This document shows, in pieces, positions 1 through 11,934 of a DNA stretch of 64,000 bases (positions within the stretch are counted from its first letter, which is position 1; every line of letters begins with the position of its first letter). The notes under the pieces were generated by a model. It was not told where the DNA came from. It saw nothing but the letters and a program-made list of their open reading frames with translations, and did no database searches. The stretch spans positions 16,685,625 through 16,749,624 of the forward strand of contig OX392542.1 of NCBI GenBank assembly GCA_947623455.1, in the 5' to 3' direction. Both the position numbers and the translations under genes were made by a program. This DNA comes from Mimachlamys varia (Eukaryota; Mollusca; Bivalvia; Pectinida; Pectinidae).

Positions 1-175
1 TGGCATTCATGGTCTTATGAATGCCAACTGAATTTTATAGGGTCATATAGTGGCAATGCCTTACAATGGTAAATTTGGATAAATCAACAAGCATCAAACA
101 GTAGTTTATTAGTCATAAAAAAACTCTTACCGTTTGGCGTAAGCATGTTTTTATTAAAAAATCTAGAAATGTTAC

Positions 176-336
176 CAACCCATGAGGCGCTCCAATAGTT
201 GTACAAACAACTCGACTATTTTCGTCTGTCCATCCGTCTGCACACGCCACGTGATCGGTGCCACCAGTAGTTATAATTAGGATGCCCTCGTGCGGTCTCC
301 CTACCGTACTGGACACCAAGTTCACATGTAATGGCG
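176..336 (-). CDS. SRCR N-half exon, copy 2
   Basis: The exon is 161 bp with acceptor TTTTCATATAG and donor GTAACA. It encodes P-L-H-V-N-L-V-S-S ... H-E-G-I-L-I-I ... C-A-D-G-W-T-D-E-N-S-R-V-V-C-T-T-I-G, parallel to the exon at 1650-1810. The gene continues to the left of the window. Confidence 0.7.
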
Positions 337-1810
337 CTATATGAAAAGACACGAAGACAATATTAAAGTGTCAACAAAACCATAGCAAAATATGAGGAAA
401 CATCTGCAAGAGGAAAAATGCAAAAGCAATAGGAAAAATGAGACAGGATGTTCCGGAAGGGTAAGCGTCGTCTTGGTTGTTAACGACACTCGCTATGCAA
501 AACTAGTTCAAATAGAATTATGTCATGCTGTCGTAGAGAAAACAAGGGAAGTGACAGCAAAGGAACAAGGCACATAAATGCGCATAATAAAAACGATTGA
601 CAATAACATATCAATTAGGAATAGCGTAGTCCACAATGATACCTTTTATTGTAAGGATAAAGAAGGAAATTGAACGACTGGAAAGTAGATATCATTTTTT
701 TATTACACAGGTAAATTATACATTGTCTGTTAAAGTCATGCTAGACCGAAGTGTAGTACCGCTGACGTAAAAAAGTCTTCGGTATCTTCCAGCTCCATTT
801 CTAACTCCTAAAATATTCTATTATACATGTATGTTCATTACCTTCAAGGAAATTGTCTATATTTACCTGAAATCGAACACGTGACCCGTATGATAGAGTT
901 GTTTGGACAGTGTGTCTCTCTATGACGCGGACACATAGACAGATCTAGTTCCGGTCCATGACACGTGACCTGGCCACCAAACACGGGTATACCGTAGTCC
1001 TGTATGGCTTGGTATGACGCTACGTATCTGTACGAGGAAGTATGGTATAAACTTTATTTATCTTTTTAACAATTAGGAAATGAATAATTGAACGTATACA
1101 AACCACTCTTTTTGGCCCGGATGTTAGGGCAGACGGTAATCTTATTGTGTGTAGGAAACCGGAGAATCTGGAGAAAAAAACACTTTGTCGGGCAGGGGAT
1201 CCCAAATCTGTTCACGTCCAATCGGGATTCGAACCCCGGTCGCCTTGGTGAAAGGCAAGTATGCTACTCACTGCACCATCCGAACATCCCGAGGAAGTAC
1301 CATCCGGCAGCAAGTTTTTATAGAAATTTCAAGGAATAATCGATACATATGTAATCATCGAACCAATCAATCAATCGACACCAAAGTTATTGTTTATTGT
1401 GAAATACATTTTTACTTGATCACTATAATATTGTTGTTCATAATTAGTGTTGTGCCACATACACATGTATACTTATTTGTACAAATAGTTATCTCCCTTG
1501 GATTGCTCTTGGATTTGAAATAATGGGATACAAATGGTGAACGCGTGACCATGAAGTTCTATCGTAATTCCACAACCATCTACATCACAAGGGTACTGGG
1601 TCGACACTACAAGTAAGCGGACATTAGACAAGCTGAGATTATACGATACCAACCCTTGCTGAGATCCAATGGTATTACAAGCAACTCTAGTGTTTTCGTC
1701 TGTCCATCCGTCTGCACAGACTGCGTAATCTTTGTCGTTATAGGTGACGATTAGGACTCCTTCGTGAGTGTTCACTCCCATGTTGGATAGCAAGTGAAAA
1801 AGAAGAGGAT
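176..1810 (-). CDS. SRCR-domain protein gene, partial (three exons)
   Basis: Three minus-strand exons (1810-1650, about 1027-867, 336-176) encode scavenger-receptor cysteine-rich (SRCR) half-domains. The N-half exons carry the signature C-A-D-G-W-T-D-E-N followed by V-x-C and T-I-G. The middle exon carries the C-half pattern V-T-C-H-G-P-E-L, M-C, H-C and R-V-T-C. Together 1810-1650 and 1027-867 make one complete domain, and 336-176 opens a second whose C-half lies off the left edge. N-half exons begin in phase 1 and the C-half exon ends in phase 1, so the module can be repeated. SRCR domains are extracellular ligand-binding modules, common in molluscan innate-immune and matrix proteins. The start is not certain; exons at 7.4-7.6 and 8.96-9.27 kb may belong to the same gene. 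Confidence 0.72.
378..577 (-). repeat. Retroelement 3' tail remnant
   Basis: A diverged copy of the tail of the reverse-transcriptase element at 10.0-11.4 kb, recognised by TGTTCCGGAAGGGTAAGCGTC and the following GACACTCGCTATG. It lies in an intron of the SRCR gene. The small ORF here is a by-product of the repeat. The rest of 337-866 shows nothing else. Confidence 0.6.
867..1027 (-). CDS. SRCR C-half exon
   Basis: The reading frame gives V-F-G-G-Q-V-T-C-H-G-P-E-L-D-L-S-M-C, then H-C and R-V-T-C, the Cys spacing of the second half of an SRCR domain. The donor is TCAG|GTAAAT (phase 1), matching the start phase of the next N-half exon. Two acceptors are possible: CGTACAG at 1028 (phase 2) or CATACAG at 1000 (phase 0). 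The second pairs with the stronger GTATCG donor upstream; the first gives a more typical domain length. Confidence 0.6.
1120..1305 (-). repeat. tRNA-derived SINE copy
   Basis: Read on the minus strand, this holds a Pol III B-box (GGGTTCGAATCCC) preceded by a tRNA-like head, then a core TTTTTCTCCAGATTCTCCGG. The same core is seen in copies at 33.5 and 43.6 kb. It lies in an SRCR-gene intron. Confidence 0.65.
1650..1810 (-). CDS. SRCR N-half exon, copy 1
   Basis: The 161-bp exon has acceptor CTATTTTTAG and donor GTATCG after GGGTTG. It encodes P-L-L-F-H ... T-H-E-G-V-L-I-V ... C-A-D-G-W-T-D-E-N-T-R-V-A-C-N-T-I-G. It has the same length, start phase (1) and end context as the exon at 176-336. 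A donor two codons earlier (GG|GTTGGT) is a weaker alternative that fits a different acceptor in the next exon. Confidence 0.7.
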
Positions 1811-1814
1811 CTAA

Positions 1815-4800
1815 AAATAGACAGCACTATCACGTGGAAGACTGAACATAGACAATATGTACAACACTATCACGTGAAAGACTGAACACAGACAATATGT
1901 ACAACACTGTCACGTGGAATACTGAACATAGACAATATGTACAGCACTATCACGTGGAAGACTGAACATAGACGGTATGTACAACACTATCACCTGAACA
2001 TAGACAATATGTACAACACTATCACGTGAAGACTGAACACAGACAATATGTACAGTACTGTCACGTGGAAGACTGAACATAGACAATATGTACAGCACTA
2101 TCACGTGGAAGACTGAACATAGACAATATGTACAACACTATCACGTGGAAGTCTGGACATAGACAACATGTACAGCACTATCACGTGGAAGACTGAACAT
2201 AGACGGTATGTACAGCACTATCACCTGAACATAGACAATATGTACAACACTATCACGTGAAGACTGAACACAGACAATATGTACAGTACTGTCACGTGGA
2301 AGACTGAACATAGACAATATGTACAGTACTGTCACGTGGAAGACTGAACATAGACAATATGTACAGCATTATCACGTGGAAGACTGAACATAGACAATAT
2401 GTACAGCACTATCACGTGGAAGACTGAACATAGACGATATGTACAGCACTATTACGTGGAAGACTGAACATAGACAATATGTACAGCACTTTCACGTGGA
2501 AGTCTGGACATAGACAATATGTACAGCACTATCACGTGGAAGACTGAACATAGACAATATGTACAGCACTTTCACGTGGAAGACTGGACATAGACAATAT
2601 GTACAGCACTATCACGTGGAAGTCTGGACATAGACAATATGTACAGCACTATCACGTGGAAGACTGAACATAGACAATATGTACAGCACTATCACGTGAA
2701 GACTGAACACAGACAATATGTACAGCACTATCACGTGGAAGACTGAACATAGACAATATGTACAGCATTATCACGTGGAAGACTGAACACAGACAATATG
2801 TACAGCACTATCACGTGGAAGACTGGACATAGACAATATGTACAGCACTATCACGTGGAAGACTGAACATAGACGATATGTACAGCACTATCACGTGGAA
2901 GACTGAACATAGACAATATGTACAGCACTATCACGTGGAAGACTGAACATAGACAATATGTACAGCATTATCACATGGAAGACTGGACATGGACAATATG
3001 TACATCACTATCACGTGGAAGACTGAACATGGACAATATGTACAGCACTATCACGTGGAAGACTGGACATAGACAATATGTACAGCACGGTCACGTGGAA
3101 GACTGAACATAGACGATATGTACAGTACTGTCACGTGGGAGACTGAACATAGACAATATGTACAGCACTATCACGTGGAAGACTGGACATAGACAATATG
3201 TACAGCACGGTCACGTGGAAGACTGAACACAGACAATATGTACAGCACTATCACGTGGAAGACTGAACATAGACAATATGTACAGCACTATCACGTGGAA
3301 GACTGAACATAGACAATATGTACAGCACTATCACGTGGAAGACTGAACATAGACAATATGTACAGCACTGTCACGTGGAAGACTGAACACAGACAATATG
3401 TACAGCACTGTCACGTGGAAGACTGAACATAGACCATATGTACAGCACTATCACGTGGAAGACTGGACATAGACAATATGTACAGTACTATCACGTGGGA
3501 GACTGAACATAGACGATATGTACAGCACTATCACGTGAAAGACTGAACATAGACGATATGTACAGTACTATCACGTGGAAGACTGAACATAGACAATATG
3601 TACAGCACTATCACGTGGAAAACTGATCATAGACAATATGTACAGTACTATTACGTGGAAGACTGAACATAGACAATATGTACAGTACTATCACGTGGAA
3701 GACTGAACATAGACAATATGTACAGCACTATCACGTGGAAGTCTGGACATAGACAATATGTACAGCACTATCACGTGGAAGACTGAACATGGACAATATG
3801 TACAGCACTATTACGTGGAAGACTGAACACAGACAATATGTACAGCACTATCACGTGGAAGACTGAACATAGACAATATGTACAGCACTATCACGTGGAA
3901 GACTGAACATAGACGGTATGTACAGCACTATCACGTGGAAGTCTGGACATAGACAATATGTACAACACTATCACGTGGAAGTCTGGACACAGACAATGTG
4001 TACAGCACTATCACGTGGAAGACTGAACATAGACAATATGTACAGCACTATCACGTGGAAGACTGAACATAGACAATATGTACAGCACTATCACGTGGAA
4101 GTCTGGACATAGACAATATGTACAACACTATCACGTGGAAGTCTGGACATAGACAATATGTACAACAATATCACGTGGAAGTCTGGACATAGACAATATG
4201 TACAGCACTATCACGTGGAAGACTGAACATAGACAATATGTACAGCACTATCACGTGGAAGTCTGGACATAGACAATATGTACAACACTATCACGTGGAA
4301 GTCTGGACATAGACAATATGTACAGCACTATCACGTGGAAGACTGAACATAGACAATATGTACAGCACTATCACGTGGAAGTCTGGACATAGACAATATG
4401 TACAACACTATCACGTGGAAGTCTGGACATAGACAATATGTACAGCACTATCACGTGGAAGACTGAACATAGACAATATGTACAGCACTATCACGTGGAA
4501 GACTGAACATAGACAATATGTACAGCACTATCACGTGGAAGTCTGGACATAGACAATATGTACAACACTATCACGTGAAGACTGAACACAGACAATATGT
4601 ACCGCACTATCACGTGGAAGTCTGAACATAGACAATATGTACAGCACTATCACGTGAAGACTGAACACAGACAATATGTACAGCACTATCACGTGGAAGT
4701 CTGGACATAGACAATATGTACAGCACTATCACGTGGAAGACTGAACATAGACAATATGTACAGCACTATCACGTGAAGACTGAACACAGACAATATGTAC

Positions 4801-4845
4801 AGTTCTGTCACGTGGAAGACTGAACATAGACAATATGTACAGTGC
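1815..4845. repeat. 40-bp minisatellite, about 76 units
   Basis: A tandem array whose unit reads TATCACGTGGAAGACTGAAC followed by ATAGACAATATGTACAGCAC. Units differ at a few positions (GAAGTCTGGAC variants, AACACAGAC variants) and some carry 1-bp deletions. A higher-order duplication of about 240 bp is visible near 1980-2340. Almost every unit has the palindrome CACGTG. Short ORFs here are artefacts. Confidence 0.97.
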
Positions 4846-4917
4846 TAGCAATAGCTCTTCTGGGCTAATATGTCATTTTTGTGTTGTGTTCGACAAACAT
4901 ACACTTTTTACATACAT

Positions 4918-5235
4918 ATACAGTTAATCTCATTTGAGTAGTGGCACGGTACATACTATACACATTTTCGTGGTACACGATATGAAATTACACAGAACCA
5001 GTCTGATTTTACTTCTTAATTGATAAAGTAAAGGGGTTTTACGCTACTGACTCTTCAGCTTCTACATTAATTTAGAAATTTCGGATTCCCACCTTTTGGC
5101 CCCTAGCATCACTGAATAGTCCTAGTAAGATAAAACAGCTGTATGGTGCAGTTTAATTTTTTTTTGCGGCATACTGTATCTATTACTAAATTTAAAAGGT
5201 GCAGCACATATGTGTGTTACGTCATCTTTCATGTA
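4918..5235 (+). repeat. Dispersed repeat family B, copy 1
   Basis: A 315-bp interspersed repeat starting TTAATCTCATTTGAGTAGTG and ending GTGTGTTACGTCATCTT, with the internal motif CCACCTTTTGGCCCCTAGCA. Other copies lie at 17.27, 37.57, 54.67 and (inverted) 35.2 and 55.1 kb. There is no coding capacity and no clear terminal inverted repeat; the class is unknown. Confidence 0.75.
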
Positions 5236-7175
5236 TCTTGTACATGTTGATTTTAACTTACAAACTCTTGTAACAAAATGGGCCGTAATGTATAATTATG
5301 TTATTAATAAGATGCACGAGAACTATTTAATCACATGAAAGTGTGTTGCATTATGAAGAAGCACTTAAGGTTAAACAAGCCCCCTAAGTAAAGTAGAAGG
5401 CACCAAAATTCCAAAGCCTGAAATGAATCTTTTTCAAAGACTTTGATTAAAAGCGGAACAAGTATATGAAATTAGAATATATTGAACTTGTTTACTGGCT
5501 ATTAAACAATTGTGTAGCTAATTTAGGATACTTAAAATAAAGCGTTGAGGCTGACATCTTCAGAAAATTAGCCCATCGGATTTGTAACATGTCAATCTCT
5601 TTTGCGACGCTTCTGAGTGTTGAGAAATGACATTTATTTTAAACATTATTGATATACCAAGGTCATGCGAGCTTTATTTCTCTTTTATTAGTTGTTGAGA
5701 GGGATGCCGACCTCATATAAACATAGATGTGCCAATGTGAAACTAAAAAATTCAAATAAAACAAATGGTAATATAGTTTAGCATATCATAAATAAGAAAA
5801 CAAAGGCTTAGCAACCTTCATCAGTAAACTTAATATAAAATGCCATTTTATAACATTCTGTGATGTTATGGAAGATCTAGACATGTTTTAATCATTTGAA
5901 CTAAGAAGTACTATAATATGCATTGCATGGCAAGTTTCTGTGAAACAACATCAACGGTTAAGAAAAAATACTGTTCACGAAGCGTATGTAGTGCAGATAT
6001 GAAATCAGTAAAACATATTTCTAGGACGTTTAACTACGATTTTTGTTCATTCCTCTAGCAACCTTCATCTACCTTTTATGCAGGTATGCCCTCCACATCC
6101 AGCTCAAGAGAAATCATGCTCCGCATGACCTAGGTATATATAAATTTTAAATATCATGTACTTTCATAGCACTCAGTTAGTTTGCTGAAGCGATTGGCAT
6201 GCTTTTAGTCCGGTGAGCTAATTTCATGAAGACATACAGTAAGCCTTGTTATTGACTACGTTAACCTAGTTATGTACCATTTTAATAGCCGATATACAAG
6301 TTTAATATATCTAAATTACACAGGTATATTCTGATTTTAACGGTCTTTTGAGATAACTAACCTGGGGGTTTAAATGTAGGGTGACTATTGTACTTAAGGG
6401 GGCTTGTTGAACATGAAGTAAAAAGTTTATCTAAGGTTAAATTTTTTGTGACTTGCATCGTGCCTTGATGGACTAGGGACTGCTGCATTAGAGATAGGTG
6501 CTACGGGGCCGCGATACAGATGAAGGGGCGAAAGGATTAACTCCCCAAACAATACAAGGGTACCTATCATTGCAATATGGTGCATCTTAGTATTGTTGTT
6601 TTATCAGGTGGAGCTAGAATAGTGACTAATTATAAGTTAAGATTAAATTGTTGTACGTGGCTCATTACTTATGGACAATGGGCGGTACTTTCTCATGAAA
6701 AGTTGATACTGTATAGATTGTTAAAATTACTTAGTAAGAATATTATAGGGATTTGAGCGTCAGGAGTTTCGGAGTAGTAGGGCAGGAAAAGGTCTCGGCC
6801 GGTCAGGCCTTAGAGGCCCAGATAGAGCAATGTGTGTTTGTGTGTGCTTGATATTGTAACGCTTCATAATCCGATAGATTTCTGTTGTGTTCCGGGACTG
6901 TGCTTAAAAGAACATTTGTATAATTATAGTAAGGAGGGAGAAAGAAAAGAGGAAACGGTTAAAGAGAGAACAGATGCGGGAGGTAGGAGGTTAGCCTCCA
7001 GGAGCGGACTTAGGCTCACAATGCAAAGTACATTTCCATTTTGGAATTAACAATAAGCTTTAAGGCAAATATCGTCTGGTGTAACATTCTTCTTTCATCA
7101 GAATCGCAATTGTTCTTTGATTTAATAATCAGTATATTGATGTTAATTGCTGAACACCAGAGATACAGTTATAGC
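5236..7175. other. Non-coding stretch
   Basis: I see no convincing exon here. The only structure is the pair of inverted sequences near 5365 and 6400, listed separately. Confidence 0.5.
5362..6414. mobile_element. Candidate non-autonomous element bounded by inverted repeats
   Basis: GTTAAACAAGCCCCCTAAGTA near 5373 is matched in inverse orientation by TACTTAAGGGGGCTTGTTGA near 6391. The ends are imperfect over about 28 bp and enclose about 1 kb without an ORF. This could be a MITE-like element or chance; no target duplication is clear. Confidence 0.3.
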
Positions 7176-7177
7176 TA

Positions 7178-7365
7178 AAAAGACAGAGAATACCAAAGCG
7201 CCAACAAAATCATTATCCGAACTCAAAAACCGATTAAACCAAAGGCAAAACTAAAGAAAGATTTACATGGAGACCCTCGTAAAAGTACAGGAGAGTAAGA
7301 CCATGTGTTCCGGAAGAGTAAGCGTCTTCTACTTCATCGACGAGTAACATGTAACGAGTAGACCT
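7178..7365 (-). repeat. Retroelement 3' tail copy
   Basis: Contains the full tail signature: AGAATACCAAAGCGCCAACA, then CTCAAAAACCGATTAAACC, then TGTTCCGGAAGAGTAAGCGT and CTTCATCGACGAG. It is a solo copy of the tail of the element at 10.0-11.4 kb. Confidence 0.75.
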
Positions 7366-7368
7366 TAC

Positions 7369-7568
7369 GTGCACTATCGATGCTATGACTGGATATCTGG
7401 GCGGCTGGCTTTGTCGTCGTTCCTACAGATGGTATGTATGTTACCATTGGATGATAAGTGGCGGAACCATCCCCTGTTAAAGTGAACGAATAAGTTTCTT
7501 TAGTGAAAGCATATTTATTTGTCAAAAGTGTCACACGAGGATTTGGCACAAGGTGTCGCAACATTATC
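7369..7568 (-). CDS. Candidate exon of unknown domain
   Basis: An open frame on the minus strand with P-N-P-R-V-T-L-L-T-N-K and S-F-T-L-T-G-D-G-S-A-T-Y ... V-T-Y-I-P-S, which looks like compact extracellular beta-sheet sequence. The donor GTAAGG at 7368 leaves phase 1, compatible with the SRCR exon starting at 1810. The acceptor is unclear: TTTAACAG inside the frame is good in sequence and would shorten the exon. The 3' end touches a retroelement tail. I do not recognise the family. Confidence 0.3.
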
Positions 7569-7969
7569 ACCACCCTTTACTTCAAGATAATCATCAAATT
7601 GACAAAATAGCGTAAATGGATGATAAGCAACATACTAATAACAATAACAGTAATAAAGAATACGCGAAAAGTAACAGTAATTACACTTTTTAGACGTATA
7701 GCTGGTTACAGATGTTCAAAAATTGGTTAGCTTAATCACTATTTAACCATCAATCTTTAATAATTCTGTCAATATACAAGGTACAATCCAACACGTTTGC
7801 ATGGTAACTGAACTAGACAGTTGATATCAACAAAGTTGTCACTAATTCAATGGTTTCGTTTAAAAGTAACAGGAGAATGATATTTTGCATTAGGTTCTGC
7901 TTAAGCTAACCACCTTTTGAACAACTGATCCCTGGACTTCATTTGCACAATTCAAAAACTATCATTGGT

Positions 7970-8160
7970 TTAAGATAATGCATACATGTGTATGTACATG
8001 TATATGCGTATGAATATAAATATGTAAATGTGGAAAAATATGAAAATTATTCAAATTTGTACAGTGAGCATGGATACCTCCTGCGTGAGGAATATTTGTA
8101 AAGTTTATGAATCCAGGGCTCCAACCCTGGCATAACCTATATTTGTTCTGGACGTTAAAT
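7970..8160 (+). repeat. Dispersed repeat, partner of 34.83-34.97 kb
   Basis: AGGAATATTTGTAAAGTTTA and CCAGGGCTCCAACCCTGGCA match, in inverse orientation, the segment at 34828-34970. The latter string is a hairpin. The class is unknown. Confidence 0.6.
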
Positions 8161-8261
8161 TGTTGTAACAAAAAAAAAGGAAAAAGATACGGCATACAAC
8201 ATGTACATGTGTATTTAGACAGTTATATTTATATCCATATAATACAATACATTGATTTAGC

Positions 8262-8480
8262 AGCCCTGTTTTTACAGCTTGTTTGGTTGATTGTTTCTCA
8301 TTCTATTAATAGACAGGGTCATTGATGGACGGTTTCCCGGTGTATGCGATGTGCATGCGTGTTGAGGGCGTGTGTATTTAGGACGCCGTGGTATGTTCGC
8401 GTAAGTCTTATGATTTAAAGTGCTACCACACTGAATGTTGCTGCAGAACGCCACAGCAGGACGCCCCACCCGGTCAAATC
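8262..8480 (-). repeat. SINE/LINE 3' tail fragment
   Basis: On the minus strand it reads ...CATACACCGGGAAACCGTCC... then AATGACCCTGTCTATTAATA and a run of CAATCAACCA. The same end is present at 19.3 kb and at the 3' end of the SINE at 33.5 kb, so these probably share one LINE-type tail. Confidence 0.5.
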
Positions 8481-8956
8481 AAACTGGCAACGGTTGAGCC
8501 AGTCGTTCGAAATAATACTGAGCGTCAAGCAGGACTAAGTATTTTTAATGAGATTATTTAGGGCCAATAAGTATAGTACTGTACCGTGGCTTCCCTGTGG
8601 ACATGACAGCGCCGCTGTTTCCGCTCTAGCCCAAGCTTCCTAAGGAAAATGCAGGAAATAATTTGAAAAAGTCTCAATATGAAAACATGCAAAATGGAGA
8701 TCAAAGTCTATGTCGGAAAAGTGGAAAAAGAATAATCTAATCAAAACCAAAGTTAAACAATGTACTGCACAATTAAACACCAAACTGACCATCATTGTTT
8801 CATTTCAAGCCCATCCCTTCCTTCCCCTGCCGAGTGGCAGATGATCCGCTTTTAACAAAGTGTAGGTTTAGTACTTACGACGCTTTTATTTTATCAATTT
8901 GCTTTAGCGTATCATCTTATCATTTTCTTCCAAAATATTTAAAAGAAAAAGCTTAC

Positions 8957-9265
8957 CTTGCCGTCATAATCTATTTTGGTATAACTGAACCCGTGGAAAT
9001 GTGTCTCGACCCCGAGGCTCCGGAAACAGCGGTGCTCGTGAACGTCACACTCATGGTTGTGGTTTAGTATGCACAGTACATCGGCTCCGGGAATAAAGGG
9101 GCATATTAGACACCCGTCCACGTGATTCCTGCGATCGACGTCAAGTAATTGTCTGAATGGAAGATCCAGCACTTCACTGGAAAGTTGGTTTAATATACGG
9201 CCTGTCTGGTAAGGGAGACAGTCGACACCCACGACGGTTAAAACGAGTATCCAGGCTACCAACAT
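8957..9265 (-). CDS. Signal-peptide first exon of a secreted Cys-rich protein
   Basis: The 103-codon frame begins with a clear signal peptide (M-L-V-A-W-I-L-V-L-T-V-V-G-V-D-C). It continues into a Cys/His-rich part with C-L-I-C, V-L-C, H-E-C-D-V-H-E-H-R-C-F and ends Y-D-G-K. The donor is GGCAAG|GTAAGC, a strong site in phase 0. It is the only signal-peptide exon upstream of the SRCR exons on the same strand and could be exon 1 of that gene. A direct join to the 7.4-kb exon is not phase-clean, so a middle exon may be missing or the genes differ. The domain family is not recognised. Confidence 0.6.
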
Positions 9266-10004
9266 CTACAAAAGGGTACAGACGTGAATTGACAAAACAA
9301 TTGAGAATATCTAATAGTGTCTTCAGTAATACCAAATATGTATAAGGAGTGGGGCTAACATTATTCACAAATGCGCGGCATGAGTGAAGAATATCAAAGT
9401 TTAAGCCATTCGAGTGAAATATGTGTTCTTGCTAAATGTAATGTGAGTTTTTTTATATTTTAAAGAAAAATATACAGGGACAACTTTTAATCCTCCCCAT
9501 TGACGTTTGTAAGCAGTGCTTTGATCAGAAAAAGTGAAAAATATGATATTATACAATTATAGCCTTTTGATGAGGTCGATATTTGATATTTTTTCTCAGG
9601 TCGATAAAACCATGTATCGACCGAAATCAAAAGGCAATAATAGTTTTCTTATAAATTCTATTTTTTCATTTAAACTCAGACTACAAGAGAAAGATTTTTT
9701 TCAACGACATTTAATCAAATTCTGAAACAATTTTATAACAATACAATATTAAATACTTCCTGAACACTTTAACAGCTGTTGATGTTTTCCGTTTGATATT
9801 GTACTCCACGCCGTCGAGGATAGCATCTTTTGGATTATTTTTAAGAACGGCGAACCTACTGTCTGCCATTACTGTTGTTGTTGTCAAGCAGTGCCATGGT
9901 CTTCGCAGCTCTTGACGTTACGTCATATTTCTATTTTTAGAAACACCCAGTCAATCAGCCTTTTTACCAGCTTTTTTTGCACGACTGGTCAATAAATAAA
10001 TTAG
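9266..10004. other. Non-coding stretch
   Basis: AT-rich, with no exon, RNA gene or repeat that I can support. It would contain the promoter of the exon at 8957-9265. Confidence 0.4.
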
Positions 10005-11430
10005 AGAATACCGAAGCGTCAACAAAATCATAATCCAAACTCAAAATCGATTAAACCAGGGGCAAAATTTGAACAAAGGAAAGATTTACATGGAAACCCC
10101 TGCAAAAGTACAAAAGAATAAGACCAGGTGTTCCGGAAGAGTAAGCGTCTTCTGCGTCATCGACGACACCCGCCATGTTAATCTTTGTCACATCCAAGTT
10201 AACATCAAGTTCTCAAAATGAGAACCGAGTATCATTGTCAATCACAACAAGTAAACACACTAATGAGCATACTCAAAATCGTCCATCTTCATATCACTTA
10301 AAGATACAGAATATTTCTCAATGAGACAAAGATGGCGACCATAAAACTTGCCCATAGTACTGATCAACCTGCATCTCTCGAAACCTTGTGTTGTTAGTTT
10401 GTTTGTCAGCAGTCGACATCGATCACGAAAATCCCGATATTTAGAGCAAGCCCTGGAATACCGAATCAACTGCGACATGTAAACACCATAGGTTGGAGAA
10501 GCAGGGATGTTACTATCAAGAAATGGAAAGTTAACGATCGGAAAATTGAAATCATCACGTTTATCGTATAGCTTAGTAGTAAACTGTCCATGTTGGTCGT
10601 AGTTTAAGTAGAGATCGAGGTAAGCAGCTGATGTAGAAGAGTCTGTTGTGTCCTTTATTTCAAGTTCAGAAGGGTATATACGATCGACGTAGTCAGCAAG
10701 CTTCTTGTTGTTTATAGACAACACATCGTCGATATATCTGAAAGTGAAATTAAAAGATTTGGTAAGGTTTTTGTTACCTGTCCTGATAAGCTCCTCCACA
10801 AATTCAGCCTCGTATGAAAACAAAAACAAGTCAGCTAAAAGTGGGGCACAGTTTGCTCCCATGGGAATGCCAACAGTCTGCTGGAAAATCTTTCCTCCGA
10901 ACTCAACAAAAATGTTGTCGACCAGGAATTCAATCATCCGTTCTATATCTTCTTCAGTATATTTCCTCTTAGCTTTTGTCGTGTTTTTGACAAAGTATGC
11001 TCCGAGATAGCTCACTACCATATATTTGTATCGTCCTCCGCCTTTCTTAGAAAAGAAAGCTCTCATAACAAGAGATCGGAGACGTTCCTTCAATTTTCTA
11101 TGAAGTATGGTAGTGTACAGGGTGGAAAAATCTAATTTTTTGACCGAAAAGACATTTTTTAGGAGGGGGTGTTCAAGATTGATCAAAAGATCTTTCGTGT
11201 TTTTCAAAATCCACATCCCATTAATTCCACTTCTTGGGTACACAGTGTCACAATACGGCTGAAGCCCTGATTTTATGGTACTAAGAATTGTAGTAAGAAG
11301 TTTTGATAATGGCTTGGTCGAGCAATTAGCAGAGCCAGCGATAAAACGTGTAGTTTCGGTATCCAATAAAAAACAAGGTAGGTCAGCATCTTGCTCATTA
11401 ACCGGTACTTGGAAAGATTGCAATATGGCT
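10005..11430 (-). mobile_element. Reverse-transcriptase retroelement (Penelope-like), 5'-truncated
   Basis: The minus-strand element consists of the RT ORF (11423-10260) followed by a 250-bp untranslated tail ending TTTGTTGACGCTTCGGTATTCTCTAA. The tail is the part repeated around the window. No N-terminal extension or endonuclease (GIY-YIG) domain is seen, and the element probably lost its 5' part on insertion. The RT is of the kind usually placed with or near Penelope-like elements; the exact clade cannot be fixed by eye. Confidence 0.75.
10260..11423 (-). CDS. Reverse transcriptase, Penelope-like type
   Basis: The 387-residue frame is uninterrupted. The RT core is visible in order: an N-terminal R-F-I-A-G-S motif (about residue 26) with S-K-L-L-T; motif A L-D-F-S-T-L-Y-T-T-I with D98; motif B G-I-P-M-G-A-N-C-A-P-L-L-A-D (185-198); catalytic F-R-Y-I-D-D-V-L-S (228-236). 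Then come Y-P-S-E-L-E-I-K-D-T-T and Y-D-K-R-D-D-F-N-F and a final S-Q-L-I-R-Y thumb motif. It would copy the element's RNA into DNA. The first Met is only the first one in the frame; upstream sequence does not extend the protein. The intact frame suggests fairly recent insertion. Confidence 0.85.
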   Translation of the reverse strand: MQSFQVPVNEQDADLPCFLLDTETTRFIAGSANCSTKPLSKLLTTILSTIKSGLQPYCDTVYPRSGINGMWILKNTKDLLINLEHPLLKNVFSVKKLDFSTLYTTILHRKLKERLRSLVMRAFFSKKGGGRYKYMVVSYLGAYFVKNTTKAKRKYTEEDIERMIEFLVDNIFVEFGGKIFQQTVGIPMGANCAPLLADLFLFSYEAEFVEELIRTGNKNLTKSFNFTFRYIDDVLSINNKKLADYVDRIYPSELEIKDTTDSSTSAAYLDLYLNYDQHGQFTTKLYDKRDDFNFPIVNFPFLDSNIPASPTYGVYMSQLIRYSRACSKYRDFRDRCRLLTNKLTTQGFERCRLISTMGKFYGRHLCLIEKYSVSLSDMKMDDFEYAH

Positions 11431-11934
11431 TTCTATCGGGAATCACGTGGCGCTATCTTAGCCAATCAGAAAGTGTTAAAAATATCAATTTATAATAATT
11501 CTCAATAGGGAAAAAATACAAAAATACCGCTTTTACAGAAAGAATTTTTTTAATTACGTATTTATCATGCGAGGGCTATAGTAAATTTCCTAAACCAATG
11601 CGTTTATTTTCAGTTAGATCATGTACAGTTGTCTGTCTTCTCTGTATTGATTAGTAGATATCCTTTATAAATGGTGATGTTTATCTCATTTGCAGATACA
11701 ATGTTCCCGTAGGGATTCACAAATTATCAACAAGATATCTGGTAAGTAGGTCAAATTACAAATATATGATATCAGAGGGATTGTCGTTTCAATGCAATAT
11801 ACATGAAAGCTTTATTTTCCAAGAAAGTCGATAACGATATGAATTACTTTAGAGCTTATATTTGCGGAGGAGTAGTGATATTAACATTTACTTCAGATGA
11901 AATTGTGAGAATGATTGAGCTCTTTGTTAACGAT
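11431..11934. other. Non-coding stretch
   Basis: Nothing recognisable between the RT element and the opposite-strand RT remnant. Confidence 0.4.

Larger units (their letters stand above)
7570..8956. other. Intergenic or intronic stretch with repeat fragments
   Basis: No exon could be supported. It contains the two repeat fragments at 7970-8160 and 8262-8480. Confidence 0.5.
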